Shown here: in pieces, positions 26,605 to 34,088 of the stretch
Layout: the number at the start of each line of letters is the position of its first letter
How positions within the stretch are numbered: position 1 is the first letter of the stretch
Assembly (NCBI GenBank): GCA_965194505.1
Contig: OZ239144.1
Location: 1 to 64,000 of the forward strand
Reading direction: 5' to 3'
DNA from: Hahnella aquatica
GTDB taxonomy: Bacteria; Pseudomonadota; Gammaproteobacteria; Burkholderiales; Burkholderiaceae_A
Length of the DNA stretch: 64,000 nt
Notes under the pieces: model-generated
Told to the model about the DNA's origin: nothing
Database searches by the model: none
Seen by the model: the letters and a program-made list of their open reading frames with translations, nothing else
Program-made: the position numbers and the translations under genes

Positions 26605-27933
26605 TCAGCTCGGGTTCTGTGCTGCGGGGTGGGTGGCTTCGAGCTCACGTGAGGCCGCGAGCAATGCAAGCCGAGAGATCACCCCGTAGAGATACAGGCG
26701 GTTGGGCATGGCGTCGGGCTCTTCATGCGGCAGTGGCTGCTGGCAGCCGCTGACAAACGGCAGGGGCACGAACTTGGCACCCGGGGCATTGAGGTTTTGG
26801 TCGGGCCCTCGGGTGGCATGCACCCGATAGAAGCCGCCCACCACGTACTTGTCGATCATGTAGACCACGGGCTCGGCCACCGACTCGCCTTCGGGCTCTC
26901 GCACGGTCTCAAAGGAGTGGACACCCTCTTGCACCAGCACGTCGGAGACGCTCTGGCCTTCCTTGATGACTGACATCTTGTTGCGCTGCTTGCGGTTGAG
27001 CCTGAGGATCTCTGAGGGATCCTTGATGGTCATGATGCCCATGCCGTAGGTGCCTGCATCGGCCTTCACCACCACATAAGGGGTCTGGCCAATGCCGTGC
27101 TCTTGGTACTTCAGGCGGATTTGGTCGAGCACCTGCGAGACCTTCTCGGCCAGGCACTCCAGGCCAATGCCCGTCTGAAAGTTCACGCCCTGGCAATGGT
27201 CGAAGTAGGGGTCGATGAGCCAGGGGTCGATCTGAAGGCGGGATGCAAACTCCTGGGCCACGGTGCGGTAGGCCGCAAAGTGCTGCGACTTGCGGCGCGA
27301 GGCCCAGCCGGCATGCAGAGGAGGGAAGACACGTTGGCCCTGCAGGCCTTGCAAGATGCTGGGCACGCCGGCCGACAGGTCGTTGTTGAGCAGGATGAGG
27401 CAGGGGTCAAAGCCCGCGAGCCCGAGGCGCTCGCCCGTTCGAACCAGGGGTTCGAGCACGATCTGGTGCGGCTCGCCCTGGGCGTGGTCCACCGCGATGG
27501 GCGTGGGCTCGGTGATCTCCGGCAGCAGGCTTCCAATGCGAACCTCCAGGCCGGCCTGGCGAAGAATGTCGGTGAGCCGGGCCACGTTGCTCAGGTAGAA
27601 GGTGTTGCGCGTGTGGTTCTCTGGGATGAGCAGCACCCGCCGAATGTCGGGGCAGTGGTGCTCAATGGAGGACATCATCGCCTGCACGGCCACCGGCCGG
27701 GCCGAGGCCGAGAGGTTGTTAAAGCCGCCGGGGAACAGGTTGGTGTCGACAGGGGCGAGCTTGAAGCAGGCATTGCGAAGATCGACCGAGCCGTAGAAGG
27801 GTGGCTGATGGCTGCGCCACTGCGCCCGAAACCAGTGCTCAATCTCGAGGCTCTGCGTGAGCACACGGCGCTCCAGCGCAAGCAGGGGCCCGCACAGGCT
27901 GGGCTGAAGGTCTGGGGTGATCACGTTCGACAT
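26605..27933 (-). CDS. gshA: Glutamate-cysteine ligase (proteobacterial GshA type)
   Basis: Catalyses the first and usually limiting step of glutathione synthesis. The 442-residue protein belongs to the glutamate-cysteine ligase class found in betaproteobacteria, distinct from the 518-residue E. coli enzyme. Characteristic segments include FYGSVDLRNACFKLAPVDTNLFPGGFNN, PENHTRNTFYLSNV, YVVVKADAGTYGMGIMTI and YMIDKYVVGGFYRVH. It heads the gshA-gshB-EIIA-HPr-EI unit. A terminator hairpin lies just upstream, separating it from amtB, so its promoter must fall in the short segment before 27933 or within the terminator region. Confidence 0.95.
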   Translation of the reverse strand: MSNVITPDLQPSLCGPLLALERRVLTQSLEIEHWFRAQWRSHQPPFYGSVDLRNACFKLAPVDTNLFPGGFNNLSASARPVAVQAMMSSIEHHCPDIRRVLLIPENHTRNTFYLSNVARLTDILRQAGLEVRIGSLLPEITEPTPIAVDHAQGEPHQIVLEPLVRTGERLGLAGFDPCLILLNNDLSAGVPSILQGLQGQRVFPPLHAGWASRRKSQHFAAYRTVAQEFASRLQIDPWLIDPYFDHCQGVNFQTGIGLECLAEKVSQVLDQIRLKYQEHGIGQTPYVVVKADAGTYGMGIMTIKDPSEILRLNRKQRNKMSVIKEGQSVSDVLVQEGVHSFETVREPEGESVAEPVVYMIDKYVVGGFYRVHATRGPDQNLNAPGAKFVPLPFVSGCQQPLPHEEPDAMPNRLYLYGVISRLALLAASRELEATHPAAQNPS

Positions 27934-27958
27934 GGCCGGACATTGTAGCCTTCGGCCA

Positions 27959-27994
27959 TGAAAAAGCCTGCGATCCGTCAGGGCATCGCAGGCT
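27959..27994 (-). terminator. Rho-independent terminator after amtB
   Basis: A perfect 10-base inverted repeat, AGCCTGCGAT at 27965-27974 and ATCGCAGGCT at 27985-27994, encloses a 10-base loop. Read on the minus strand the stem is followed by TTTTT, the classic intrinsic terminator shape. It lies about 40 bases beyond the amtB stop and just upstream of gshA, so it should end the torF-glnK-amtB transcript and insulate gshA. It is the only textbook intrinsic terminator I see in the window. Confidence 0.88.
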
Positions 27995-28035
27995 GGAAAG
28001 TGGCCGGGGGACTGGCCACGAGGAGAATGAAGCAG

Positions 28036-29469
28036 TTACATGTAGTACGCCTTCTCACCGTGAGAGCTCACATCGAGGCCCTCACGCTCTTCCTCTTCCG
28101 AGACCCGCAGGCCCATGACCAGCTTGACGATGAAGAGGGCGACGATGGAGACCACCCCAGAGAGGATTACCGTGGTGATGACTGCCTCGGTCTGAATGGC
28201 AACCTGGGCGCCAATCGAGTACTCGCCGACCTTGTCTGCCACATAGTCAAACACCCCAGTGCCTCCGAGTGAGGGCGCGGCAAAGACACCCGTGAGGATG
28301 GCGCCGATGATTCCACCAATGCCGTGGATGCCAAAGACATCGAGCGAGTCGTCAGCCTTGAGCAGTTTCTTCAGACCCGTCACACCCCAGAGGCAGACGA
28401 ATCCTGCGACCAGACCGATCACCAATGCACCGGTAATCCCCACAAAACCAGCCGCAGGGGTGATGGCGACCAGACCAGCGACCGCGCCCGAGGCAGCACC
28501 GAGCATGGAGGGCTTGTCACGGAAGATCGACTCGCCCAGGGTCCAGGCCACGATGGCAGCAGCGGTCGCAAAGAGCGTGTTTGTCACGGCCAGGGCTGCC
28601 ACACCCGTTGCCTCAAGGTTCGAGCCGGCGTTGAAGCCAAACCAGCCCACCCAGAGCATGGCCGCACCAACCATGGTCATCACGAGGTTGTGCGGGGGCA
28701 TGGGCTCTTTACCGTAACCAACTCGCTTGCCCACCATGTAGGCAGCCACGAGACCTGCGATACCTGCATTGATGTGAACCACCGTGCCGCCAGCGAAGTC
28801 GAGCGCCCCTTTGGCCCAGAGGGCACCAGCGGCCGCAACAACCGCTTCAAACGACTTGGGGTCGCCGACCTTGATTGCATCCGGGCCATCCCAGTACCAG
28901 ACCATGTGGGCGGTGGGAATGTAAGCAAATGTGAACCAGATCACCAAAAAGAGCAGCACGGCACTGAACTTGATGCGCTCGGCCACCGAGCCGACAATCA
29001 ACGCACAGGTAATCGCAGCGAAGGTGCCTTGGAATGCCACGAACATGAGCTCGGGGATGACCACGCCCCGACTGAAGGTTGCTGCAACCGATTCGGCCGT
29101 GATCCCTGCCAGAAAGGCTTTGTCGAAGCCGCCGAAGAAGGGGCTCCCGCCTGTGAAGGCAAGTGAATAACCGTAAATGGCCCAAAGTACGAAAATCAGT
29201 GATGCGCCGACCATGACCTGCATCAGCACCGAAAGCATGTTCTTGGCGCGAACCAGACCACCATAAAAGAGTGCAAGGCCCGGCACAATCATTGAGAGGA
29301 CCAAGACGGTGGAAAGCATCATGAATGCGGTGTCACCCTTGTTGGGTACTGGTGGGGGTGGGGGTGCTGCGACGGCTGGGGCGTCTGCGGCGAAGGCAAC
29401 CGTTGCCATGCCCACCGCACCAGCCACGGCCAGCGCAGGGCGGGCCAGGGAGGAGAGAGAAATTTTCAT
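28036..29469 (-). CDS. amtB: Ammonium transporter AmtB
   Basis: Trimeric inner-membrane ammonium channel, inhibited by GlnK. The 477-residue protein starts with a signal-peptide-like segment ending AFAA near residue 28, then a proline-rich stretch, then eleven expected helices. Family blocks are seen: GLALFYGGLVRAKNMLS, AAITCALIVGSVAERIKF, the pore histidines in GTVVHINAGIAGL and DVFGIHGIGGIIG, and LWVGWFGFNAGSN. The cytoplasmic tail ends EEEEREGLDVSSHGEKAYYM. glnK is 27 bases upstream on the same strand, the usual glnK-amtB pairing. Expression probably depends on the sigma-54 promoter ahead of torF. Confidence 0.97.
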   Translation of the reverse strand: MKISLSSLARPALAVAGAVGMATVAFAADAPAVAAPPPPPVPNKGDTAFMMLSTVLVLSMIVPGLALFYGGLVRAKNMLSVLMQVMVGASLIFVLWAIYGYSLAFTGGSPFFGGFDKAFLAGITAESVAATFSRGVVIPELMFVAFQGTFAAITCALIVGSVAERIKFSAVLLFLVIWFTFAYIPTAHMVWYWDGPDAIKVGDPKSFEAVVAAAGALWAKGALDFAGGTVVHINAGIAGLVAAYMVGKRVGYGKEPMPPHNLVMTMVGAAMLWVGWFGFNAGSNLEATGVAALAVTNTLFATAAAIVAWTLGESIFRDKPSMLGAASGAVAGLVAITPAAGFVGITGALVIGLVAGFVCLWGVTGLKKLLKADDSLDVFGIHGIGGIIGAILTGVFAAPSLGGTGVFDYVADKVGEYSIGAQVAIQTEAVITTVILSGVVSIVALFIVKLVMGLRVSEEEEREGLDVSSHGEKAYYM

Positions 29470-29496
29470 TGGAGCCTCGTTTCGTATGGAGTCAGA

Positions 29497-29835
29497 TCAG
29501 AGCGCGTCTTTGCCGGTCTCGCCGGTGCGGATGCGAATCACGGATTCGAGTGAGGTGACGAAGATTTTTCCGTCACCGATCTTGCCCGTGCGGGCCGCTG
29601 TTTCAATGGCCTCGATGGCGCGTTCCGCCAGTTCGGTGGCCACGGCCACCTCGAGCTTCACCTTTGGCAGGAAGTCGACGACATATTCGGCGCCACGGTA
29701 GAGCTCGGTGTGACCCTTTTGACGGCCAAAGCCCTTGACCTCGGTCACGGTGATGCCCTGCACGCCGATGGCCGAGAGGGCTTCCCGGACTTCATCGAGC
29801 TTGAAGGGCTTGATGACTGCAGTGATGAGTTTCAT
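29497..29835 (-). CDS. glnK: Nitrogen regulatory PII protein GlnK
   Basis: Trimeric PII signal protein that senses 2-oxoglutarate, ATP/ADP and, through uridylylation, glutamine; it blocks AmtB when nitrogen is plentiful. The ATG at 29835 gives 112 residues starting MKLITAVIKPFKLDEV, the standard length. Tyr51 in the T-loop (GHTELYRGAEYVVDFLPK) is the uridylylation site. The C-terminal block GKIGDGKIFVTSLESVIRIRTGE matches the PII signature. An ATG six bases further upstream is possible, but GAGG is better spaced for 29835. It lies between torF and amtB. Confidence 0.96.
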   Translation of the reverse strand: MKLITAVIKPFKLDEVREALSAIGVQGITVTEVKGFGRQKGHTELYRGAEYVVDFLPKVKLEVAVATELAERAIEAIETAARTGKIGDGKIFVTSLESVIRIRTGETGKDAL

Positions 29836-29858
29836 AAGCATCCTCGTTGGTTAAGAAT

Positions 29859-29880
29859 GGGCCGCAGGGATCCGCGGCCC
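29859..29880 (-). terminator. Intercistronic hairpin between torF and glnK (attenuator or mRNA-processing candidate)
   Basis: The repeat GGGCCGC at 29859-29865 and GCGGCCC at 29874-29880 forms a seven-base-pair, all-GC stem with an eight-base loop, starting 11 bases after the torF stop. On the minus strand it is followed by ATTCTTAA, not a proper T-run, so full termination is doubtful. Partial termination or protection of the torF message is more likely. Confidence 0.5.
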
Positions 29881-29891
29881 GGGGGTTTGGG

Positions 29892-30641
29892 TTAGAAGGA
29901 TTTGGAGAGGGAGAGGACAACACCGCTCTTTCGGACGTCTTTGACAGCCCCTGAGGCCGCTGTTTTCGCAGCTCTCGCTAAATCACCCGAGTTATCGACA
30001 TAGTCCAGCGCAAGACCGAAACCGTTGAGTTCAGTGGTAACTCCGATTTTGAAATCCGTTCCGGAATCTGCCGTATTTCCCTCGCCGTTTGCATAGCCGG
30101 CATGCGCGTAAACCGACGTGGTGTCGTTCAGTGGGAGAGTAAGAGTGAGATCTGAGTAGAGGTGTCCCTTAGAGTCTGTGACGCCAAAGTATTTGGTGGT
30201 GGCATATGAATTTTTGAAGCTCAATGGACCGTAGCCAACGCTGAAATAGATTTCGTTCGTGTGAGGCTTTGAACCAGTTCCTGTGAAGTCGGTGTAGTAG
30301 TAGTAAAGATCGCCGATGTCAAAATCCAACCCCATGCTTGAGAAGGTGTACCCAACGAACAAATTCGTCTCAATGTCTCTGTCGGTGTAAAGGGAATGGT
30401 TCAGGCTAGAGCCCCACACGCCGCCATAAAGACCGCTTGCATGGTTAACATTTATCCCAGCTTGTAGTGCGGGGTTGAGATTTGATTCAGAGCTGCCCCG
30501 GAATCGATAGTCGCTGGTGAAAGTTACTGAGCCCGAAATTTCAAAATCCGGCGCGGGTGCCTTCGGATCAGCAGCCAAGGCGGTGGTGGCGGCACCAGAG
30601 GTCAGCGCAGCCAGGGTGACAGCAAGCAGTGTTTTTTTCAT
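29892..30641 (-). CDS. TorF-family putative outer-membrane porin
   Basis: A 249-residue protein of the TorF/Gcw_chp family of putative outer-membrane beta-barrels. MKKTLLAVTLAALTSGAATTALAADP is a clear signal peptide cleaved after about residue 23, written here only as far as its start and Ala-rich end matter. The mature part alternates aromatic and polar residues (SGSVTFTSDYRFRGSSES, VGYTFSSMGLDFDIGDLYYYY) and ends SLSKSF, with Phe as last residue as in outer-membrane proteins. The ATG at 30641 is preferred; the longer open frame extends into non-coding sequence. It is first in a unit with glnK and amtB, an arrangement known in betaproteobacteria, which suggests a role in nitrogen-limited uptake. 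Its substrate is unproven. Confidence 0.88.
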   Translation of the reverse strand: MKKTLLAVTLAALTSGAATTALAADPKAPAPDFEISGSVTFTSDYRFRGSSESNLNPALQAGINVNHASGLYGGVWGSSLNHSLYTDRDIETNLFVGYTFSSMGLDFDIGDLYYYYTDFTGTGSKPHTNEIYFSVGYGPLSFKNSYATTKYFGVTDSKGHLYSDLTLTLPLNDTTSVYAHAGYANGEGNTADSGTDFKIGVTTELNGFGLALDYVDNSGDLARAAKTAASGAVKDVRKSGVVLSLSKSF

Positions 30642-30681
30642 TTTGTGTGGCTCCAAGTGGGTTTTAACGTGGAACTGTTTA

Positions 30682-30696
30682 GCGAAAGCCGTGCCA
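30682..30696 (-). promoter_or_regulatory. Sigma-54 (RpoN) promoter for torF-glnK-amtB
   Basis: On the minus strand the bases read TGGCACGGCTTTCGC, matching the -24/-12 consensus TGGCAC-N5-TTGC at all but one position (TTGC is TCGC here) with exact spacing. A transcript would begin about 11-12 bases downstream, near 30670, leaving a leader of about 30 bases before the torF ATG at 30641. Two NtrC-like dyads lie upstream, as expected for an enhancer-dependent promoter of nitrogen genes. Confidence 0.8.
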
Positions 30697-30769
30697 CCCT
30701 GGAAACCCCTTAAATGACCCGAAAACGCCCCAAAATCGTGAGGTTTCCGAGTGTTTGCGCCCTCGCCCC

Positions 30770-30784
30770 GCACTTCATTGGTGC
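30770..30784. promoter_or_regulatory. NtrC-like enhancer site 1
   Basis: GCACTTCATTGGTGC is a GCAC-N7-GTGC dyad differing at two inner positions from the GCACTATATTGGTGC site that NtrC binds upstream of E. coli glnA. Its centre is about 106 bases upstream of the predicted torF start of transcription, a normal enhancer distance. Confidence 0.75.
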
Positions 30785-30809
30785 GACATTGGTGCATCGT
30801 CGTGCTTGC

Positions 30810-30824
30810 GCACCAGGCCGGTGC
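30810..30824. promoter_or_regulatory. NtrC-like enhancer site 2
   Basis: GCACCAGGCCGGTGC is a perfect five-base dyad (GCACC/GGTGC) of the same GCAC-N7-GTGC form. Its centre is 40 bases, close to four helical turns, from site 1, so two NtrC dimers could sit on one face of the DNA. It lies about 60 bases before the ubiK start codon. Confidence 0.75.
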
Positions 30825-30884
30825 GAGTGGGAACAGGCGCCGAACGGTGGTCTTGAGCGGGTGGGCCGTGCTACCGTTTGAGCC

Positions 30885-31193
30885 ATGACCAAGTTCTCCA
30901 TGCCTCCCCTGCCCCCCGTCTTTGCAGAGTTGCAGCAGAAGGTCACCGACCTCATGGCCCAGGGTGCAGAGGGCCCGAAGGCGGAGGCTGAGAAGCACCT
31001 GCGCACGGCCTTGGCCGCGGCGATTGATCGGTTGGACTTGGTGAGCCGCGAAGACTTCGACCAGCAGCAGGCCGTGCTCGAGCGCGCATCGGCCAAGCTC
31101 GCCGAGTTGGAGGCCCGATTGGCGGCCTTCGAGTCGGCTGGCCGCGCCACGTCGCCCTCTGCGCCCCCCGCGTCACCCCCCACCACCAACTGA
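30885..31193 (+). CDS. ubiK: Ubiquinone biosynthesis accessory factor UbiK
   Basis: A small coiled-coil protein of the UbiK (YqiC, BMFP) family, which helps the UbiJ-linked complex make ubiquinone. The 102-residue protein has a helical part with PPVFAELQQKVTDLM and EAEKHLRTALAAAIDRLDLVSREDFDQQQAVLERA, then a heptad-like coiled coil AKLAELEARLAAFE, and an unstructured Ser/Pro/Thr tail. These features and the length agree with the family. It is divergent from torF and upstream of comM, a context seen in many betaproteobacteria. The divergent spacer is occupied by nitrogen-control sites, but no evidence links them to ubiK. Confidence 0.88.
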   Translation: MTKFSMPPLPPVFAELQQKVTDLMAQGAEGPKAEAEKHLRTALAAAIDRLDLVSREDFDQQQAVLERASAKLAELEARLAAFESAGRATSPSAPPASPPTTN

Positions 31194-31203
31194 CTTAACA
31201 CTT

Positions 31204-31243
31204 GCTTGGCAGTGGTCATCGGCTGCCCGGCCAATGACCAAGC
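31204..31243. repeat. Inverted repeat in the ubiK-comM spacer
   Basis: TGGTCAT at 31213-31219 and ATGACCA at 31234-31240 form a seven-base stem that can be extended across one mismatch by GGC/GCC around a short loop. GCTTGG at 31204-31209 could alternatively pair with CCAAGC at 31238-31243, competing for the same arm. There is no T-run, so it is not a standard terminator. The rest of the 92-base spacer shows nothing else I can identify. Confidence 0.4.
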
Positions 31244-31285
31244 GTCTGGTGGCCAATCGAGCGGGGGCCTTGCCAGACTCGCCCC

Positions 31286-32875
31286 ATGTCGATTGCCACT
31301 GTGGCCAGCCGGAGCCTGTCCGGCCTCACGACCTCCCCCGTTCGCGTGGAGGTGGACCTCTCCCCCGGCCTGCCCAACCTGATCATCGTGGGTCTGCCCA
31401 GCACCGCCGTGCGGGAGGCACGAGAGCGGGTGCGGGCCGCCATTCAGAACGCGGGCTTCTCCTTTCCGAGCGCACGCCGCGTGACGGTCAACCTTGCGCC
31501 GGCAGACCTGCCCAAAGATTCCGGCCGGTTCGACCTCGCCATTGCCCTGGGCATTCTGGCGGCCGAGGGCCAGATTCCTCCCGATGCCTTGCAAGGCCGC
31601 GCATTTGCAGGCGAGCTCTCGCTCTCGGGAGACCTGCTGCCGATTCGGGCGGGCTTTGTCTTTGGCCTCTCAGCCCTGGCGGAGCCGGGCTTGCGTCAGC
31701 TCGTGCTCCCTGCAGCCAATGCCCGCGAACTCGCCCGCCTGGAGGCAGGGGATCGAATTGTTGTGGCCGCGCACCTCGCCGAAGTCGTTGCGGCCTTGAA
31801 GGGCGAAGGCGATTGGCAGTCGGTGCCGATGCTGCCCGCACATGCTGCCGGGGCGTCCGCGCGGCCGGCCGAGGACGCACCGCTTGCCTGGGAGGACATC
31901 CAAGGCCAGGCGGAGGCCAAACGTGCAGCGCTTGTGGCTGCAGCCGGTGGCCATCGGTTGCTGCTGGTGGGCCCGCCCGGTGTGGGCAAGTCCATGGTGG
32001 CCCAGCGCATGCCCAGCCTGCTGCCGCCCTTGTCTGCCCAGGCCGCTTGCACGGTGGCCGCCTTGCAGAGCCTGCAGCAGGGCACGCCCGTGGAGGCCTT
32101 GGCGGATTGGGGCCGCCCGCCGTATCGGGCGCCCCACCACAGCATTTCCATGGCCGCGCTCATTGGGGGTGGCCAGCCCATTCGGCCCGGTGAGTTGTCT
32201 TTGGCCCATGGCGGGGTGCTCTTCTTGGATGAGCTGCCGGAGTTCAATCGGGCTGCGCTCGAGGCCCTGCGTGAACCCCTGGAGACTGGCGAGGTGCGTG
32301 TGGCCCGTGTGCACGACCGGCAGGTGCTGCCTGCGGCGCCCTTGCTGGTGGCCGCCATGAACCCCTGCCCCTGCGGCTTTTATGGCGCCAATCACCTCAC
32401 CCGCCACTGTGCCTGCAGCCCGGATCAGGTGGCCCGGTATCGGGGTCGGCTCTCAGGCCCCCTGCTCGACCGCTTCGACCTGGCTGTGCAACTCGCCTGG
32501 CCAAGCGCGACGAGGGCCCGTGCCGAGGCCCAGGCCTATGCCCAGGCCAGTGGACATGCGCCCCCCAGCGCCGAGGATGTGGCGCGCGCCCATGCCCGGG
32601 CCATGGATCGGCAGGGCTGCCTGAATGCGGCCCTGCCGGTGGGAGACCTTCGCCTGCATGCGCCGCTGCAGGACACGGCCCAGCGGCTTTTGGCCCAATC
32701 GGCCGAGCACCTGGGCTGGAGCCTGCGGGTGCAGCATCGCCTCACCCGGGTGGCCCGAACCGTGGCCGATTTGGCCGACCTGCCCGATGGCGCGCCGCTG
32801 GGGGTCTCGGAGGTGGCCGCGGCCATCAGCCTGCGGCGTGCGCTCGATCCTCCGGCGGCCCTGCGCGCCGGATGA
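31286..32875 (+). CDS. comM: YifB/ComM-family magnesium-chelatase-like AAA+ ATPase
   Basis: ComM is a hexameric helicase-like AAA+ protein that extends branch migration during natural transformation. The 529-residue protein has an N-terminal LonP-like domain (VRVEVDLSPGLPNLIIVGLP, NLAPADLPKDSGRFDLAIALGIL), Walker A GPPGVGKS at 229-236, Walker B LFLDELPEF, and the MNPCPCG-containing segment with nearby cysteines. The C-terminal part SGPLLDRFDL and RVARTVADL match the family. Its presence with dprA in the same window hints at natural competence. It follows ubiK by 92 bases, and its last 50 bases overlap the convergent MFS gene. Confidence 0.94.
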   Translation: MSIATVASRSLSGLTTSPVRVEVDLSPGLPNLIIVGLPSTAVREARERVRAAIQNAGFSFPSARRVTVNLAPADLPKDSGRFDLAIALGILAAEGQIPPDALQGRAFAGELSLSGDLLPIRAGFVFGLSALAEPGLRQLVLPAANARELARLEAGDRIVVAAHLAEVVAALKGEGDWQSVPMLPAHAAGASARPAEDAPLAWEDIQGQAEAKRAALVAAAGGHRLLLVGPPGVGKSMVAQRMPSLLPPLSAQAACTVAALQSLQQGTPVEALADWGRPPYRAPHHSISMAALIGGGQPIRPGELSLAHGGVLFLDELPEFNRAALEALREPLETGEVRVARVHDRQVLPAAPLLVAAMNPCPCGFYGANHLTRHCACSPDQVARYRGRLSGPLLDRFDLAVQLAWPSATRARAEAQAYAQASGHAPPSAEDVARAHARAMDRQGCLNAALPVGDLRLHAPLQDTAQRLLAQSAEHLGWSLRVQHRLTRVARTVADLADLPDGAPLGVSEVAAAISLRRALDPPAALRAG

Positions 32876-34073
32876 GCCAGAACAACGCGGCCACCTGACC
32901 CAGCACCCACACGCCCACACCCGCCCGCATGGCCTGCGGCCCCAGCAACCCCCAAGCCTCAAAGCCATCGATCAACAGGCCCACTCCCCACTGCACCAGG
33001 AATGCTCCCAGGAAGATTAAGAAGTTGAAGCTCGTGGTGGCCCGGCCCGAGAGCTGGTCTGGGAAGGACTGTGCAAAGCGGGTGTAGCTGAGCGTGGTGG
33101 TGCCACCCGCCAGAAAGACGAGCATCCAGCCAAGCCATGGGTGTGGCCAGGCGCCCAGCACGGCCAGGGCACTCATGCTGGCCATGGCCAGCAAGCCCAT
33201 GCGCATGAGGCCCTCCAGGCTCCAGCCCCAGTCGGCCGCGCGGCTGGCCAGCCAGGCCGTGAGCAAATGACTGCCCATGACCGTGGCGGTGATGATGAAA
33301 ATGCCCAGGGCCGCATCCGCAGGCGACTGCCCTTCGACCACACGGAACCAAGGCCCCATCCACAGTCCGTGCATGGCCAAAAGCCCGCCGTAGGTGATGA
33401 GACCAAAGGGCATGAGCCGCCGAAACTCTGGGTGGGTCATGACCGTGACCAGGCCCGCGCGGGCATCGGCCCAGAGCCGCGCAGTGGGCTGCTCGGGCGC
33501 AGGCACCGGGGGCAGGCCAAAAACAATCGCGGCCCAGGCCAGGCCAAAGCAGATCGAGAGCAGCCAGAAGATCTCGCGCCAGCTCAGCCAGCCCAGGGCC
33601 CACTCCACGGGCAGCGTGGCGCACAGGGCACCGAAGGAGCCAATGACCAGCATGGTGGAGGCCAGGGGTGCCTGCAATGACATGGGCAGGGCAAGCCGAT
33701 AGGCCTTGTAAGAGGCCATGAGACAGGCTGACACGCCCATGCCAATGAGGGCGCGGCCCAGCCACAAGAGCCAGAAGGACTCCGCCAGCGCGCTCAGCAT
33801 GCAGCCCAGCCATGCGAGCAGCAGGAGGCTGCCCTCCACCCGGCGTGGTCCGTAGCGATCGAGGAGCAGCCCGACGGGCAGCTGCATGGCGGCAAAGGCC
33901 ACCAGGTAGGCGCTGGTCAGCAGCCCCAAGGCGCCGGCCGAGAGGCCAAGCTCCTCCACGAACGCCGGCGAGAGCACCGCATTGATGGTGCGCAGGGCAT
34001 AGGAGAGGGCATAGGCCAGGCCAAACGGCCAGACGAGTGCCGCAATCGACCAAGTGCTGGGCCGTGCCTGCAT
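32826..34073 (-). CDS. MFS transporter, substrate unknown
   Basis: A 415-residue major facilitator with about twelve predicted helices; the MFS loop motif is GLLLDRYGPRRVEGS between helices 2 and 3, and no large insertions are seen. It lacks features I recognise as diagnostic of a substrate class. It lies 15 bases downstream of the small lipoprotein gene on the same strand, so the two may be co-expressed. Its 3' end overlaps comM by 50 bases, the largest convergent overlap in the window. The start MQARPSTWSIAALV gives a short cytoplasmic N-terminus, as expected. Confidence 0.85.
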   Translation of the reverse strand: MQARPSTWSIAALVWPFGLAYALSYALRTINAVLSPAFVEELGLSAGALGLLTSAYLVAFAAMQLPVGLLLDRYGPRRVEGSLLLLAWLGCMLSALAESFWLLWLGRALIGMGVSACLMASYKAYRLALPMSLQAPLASTMLVIGSFGALCATLPVEWALGWLSWREIFWLLSICFGLAWAAIVFGLPPVPAPEQPTARLWADARAGLVTVMTHPEFRRLMPFGLITYGGLLAMHGLWMGPWFRVVEGQSPADAALGIFIITATVMGSHLLTAWLASRAADWGWSLEGLMRMGLLAMASMSALAVLGAWPHPWLGWMLVFLAGGTTTLSYTRFAQSFPDQLSGRATTSFNFLIFLGAFLVQWGVGLLIDGFEAWGLLGPQAMRAGVGVWVLGQVAALFWLIRRAGPPEDRAHAAG

Positions 34074-34088
34074 GAATGCGCTCGGGGG

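Noticed and set aside
30642..30998. Longer open frame extending torF upstream to 30998
   Set aside because: The extension runs through the promoter region, has no similarity to the family, and the signal peptide starts cleanly at 30641.
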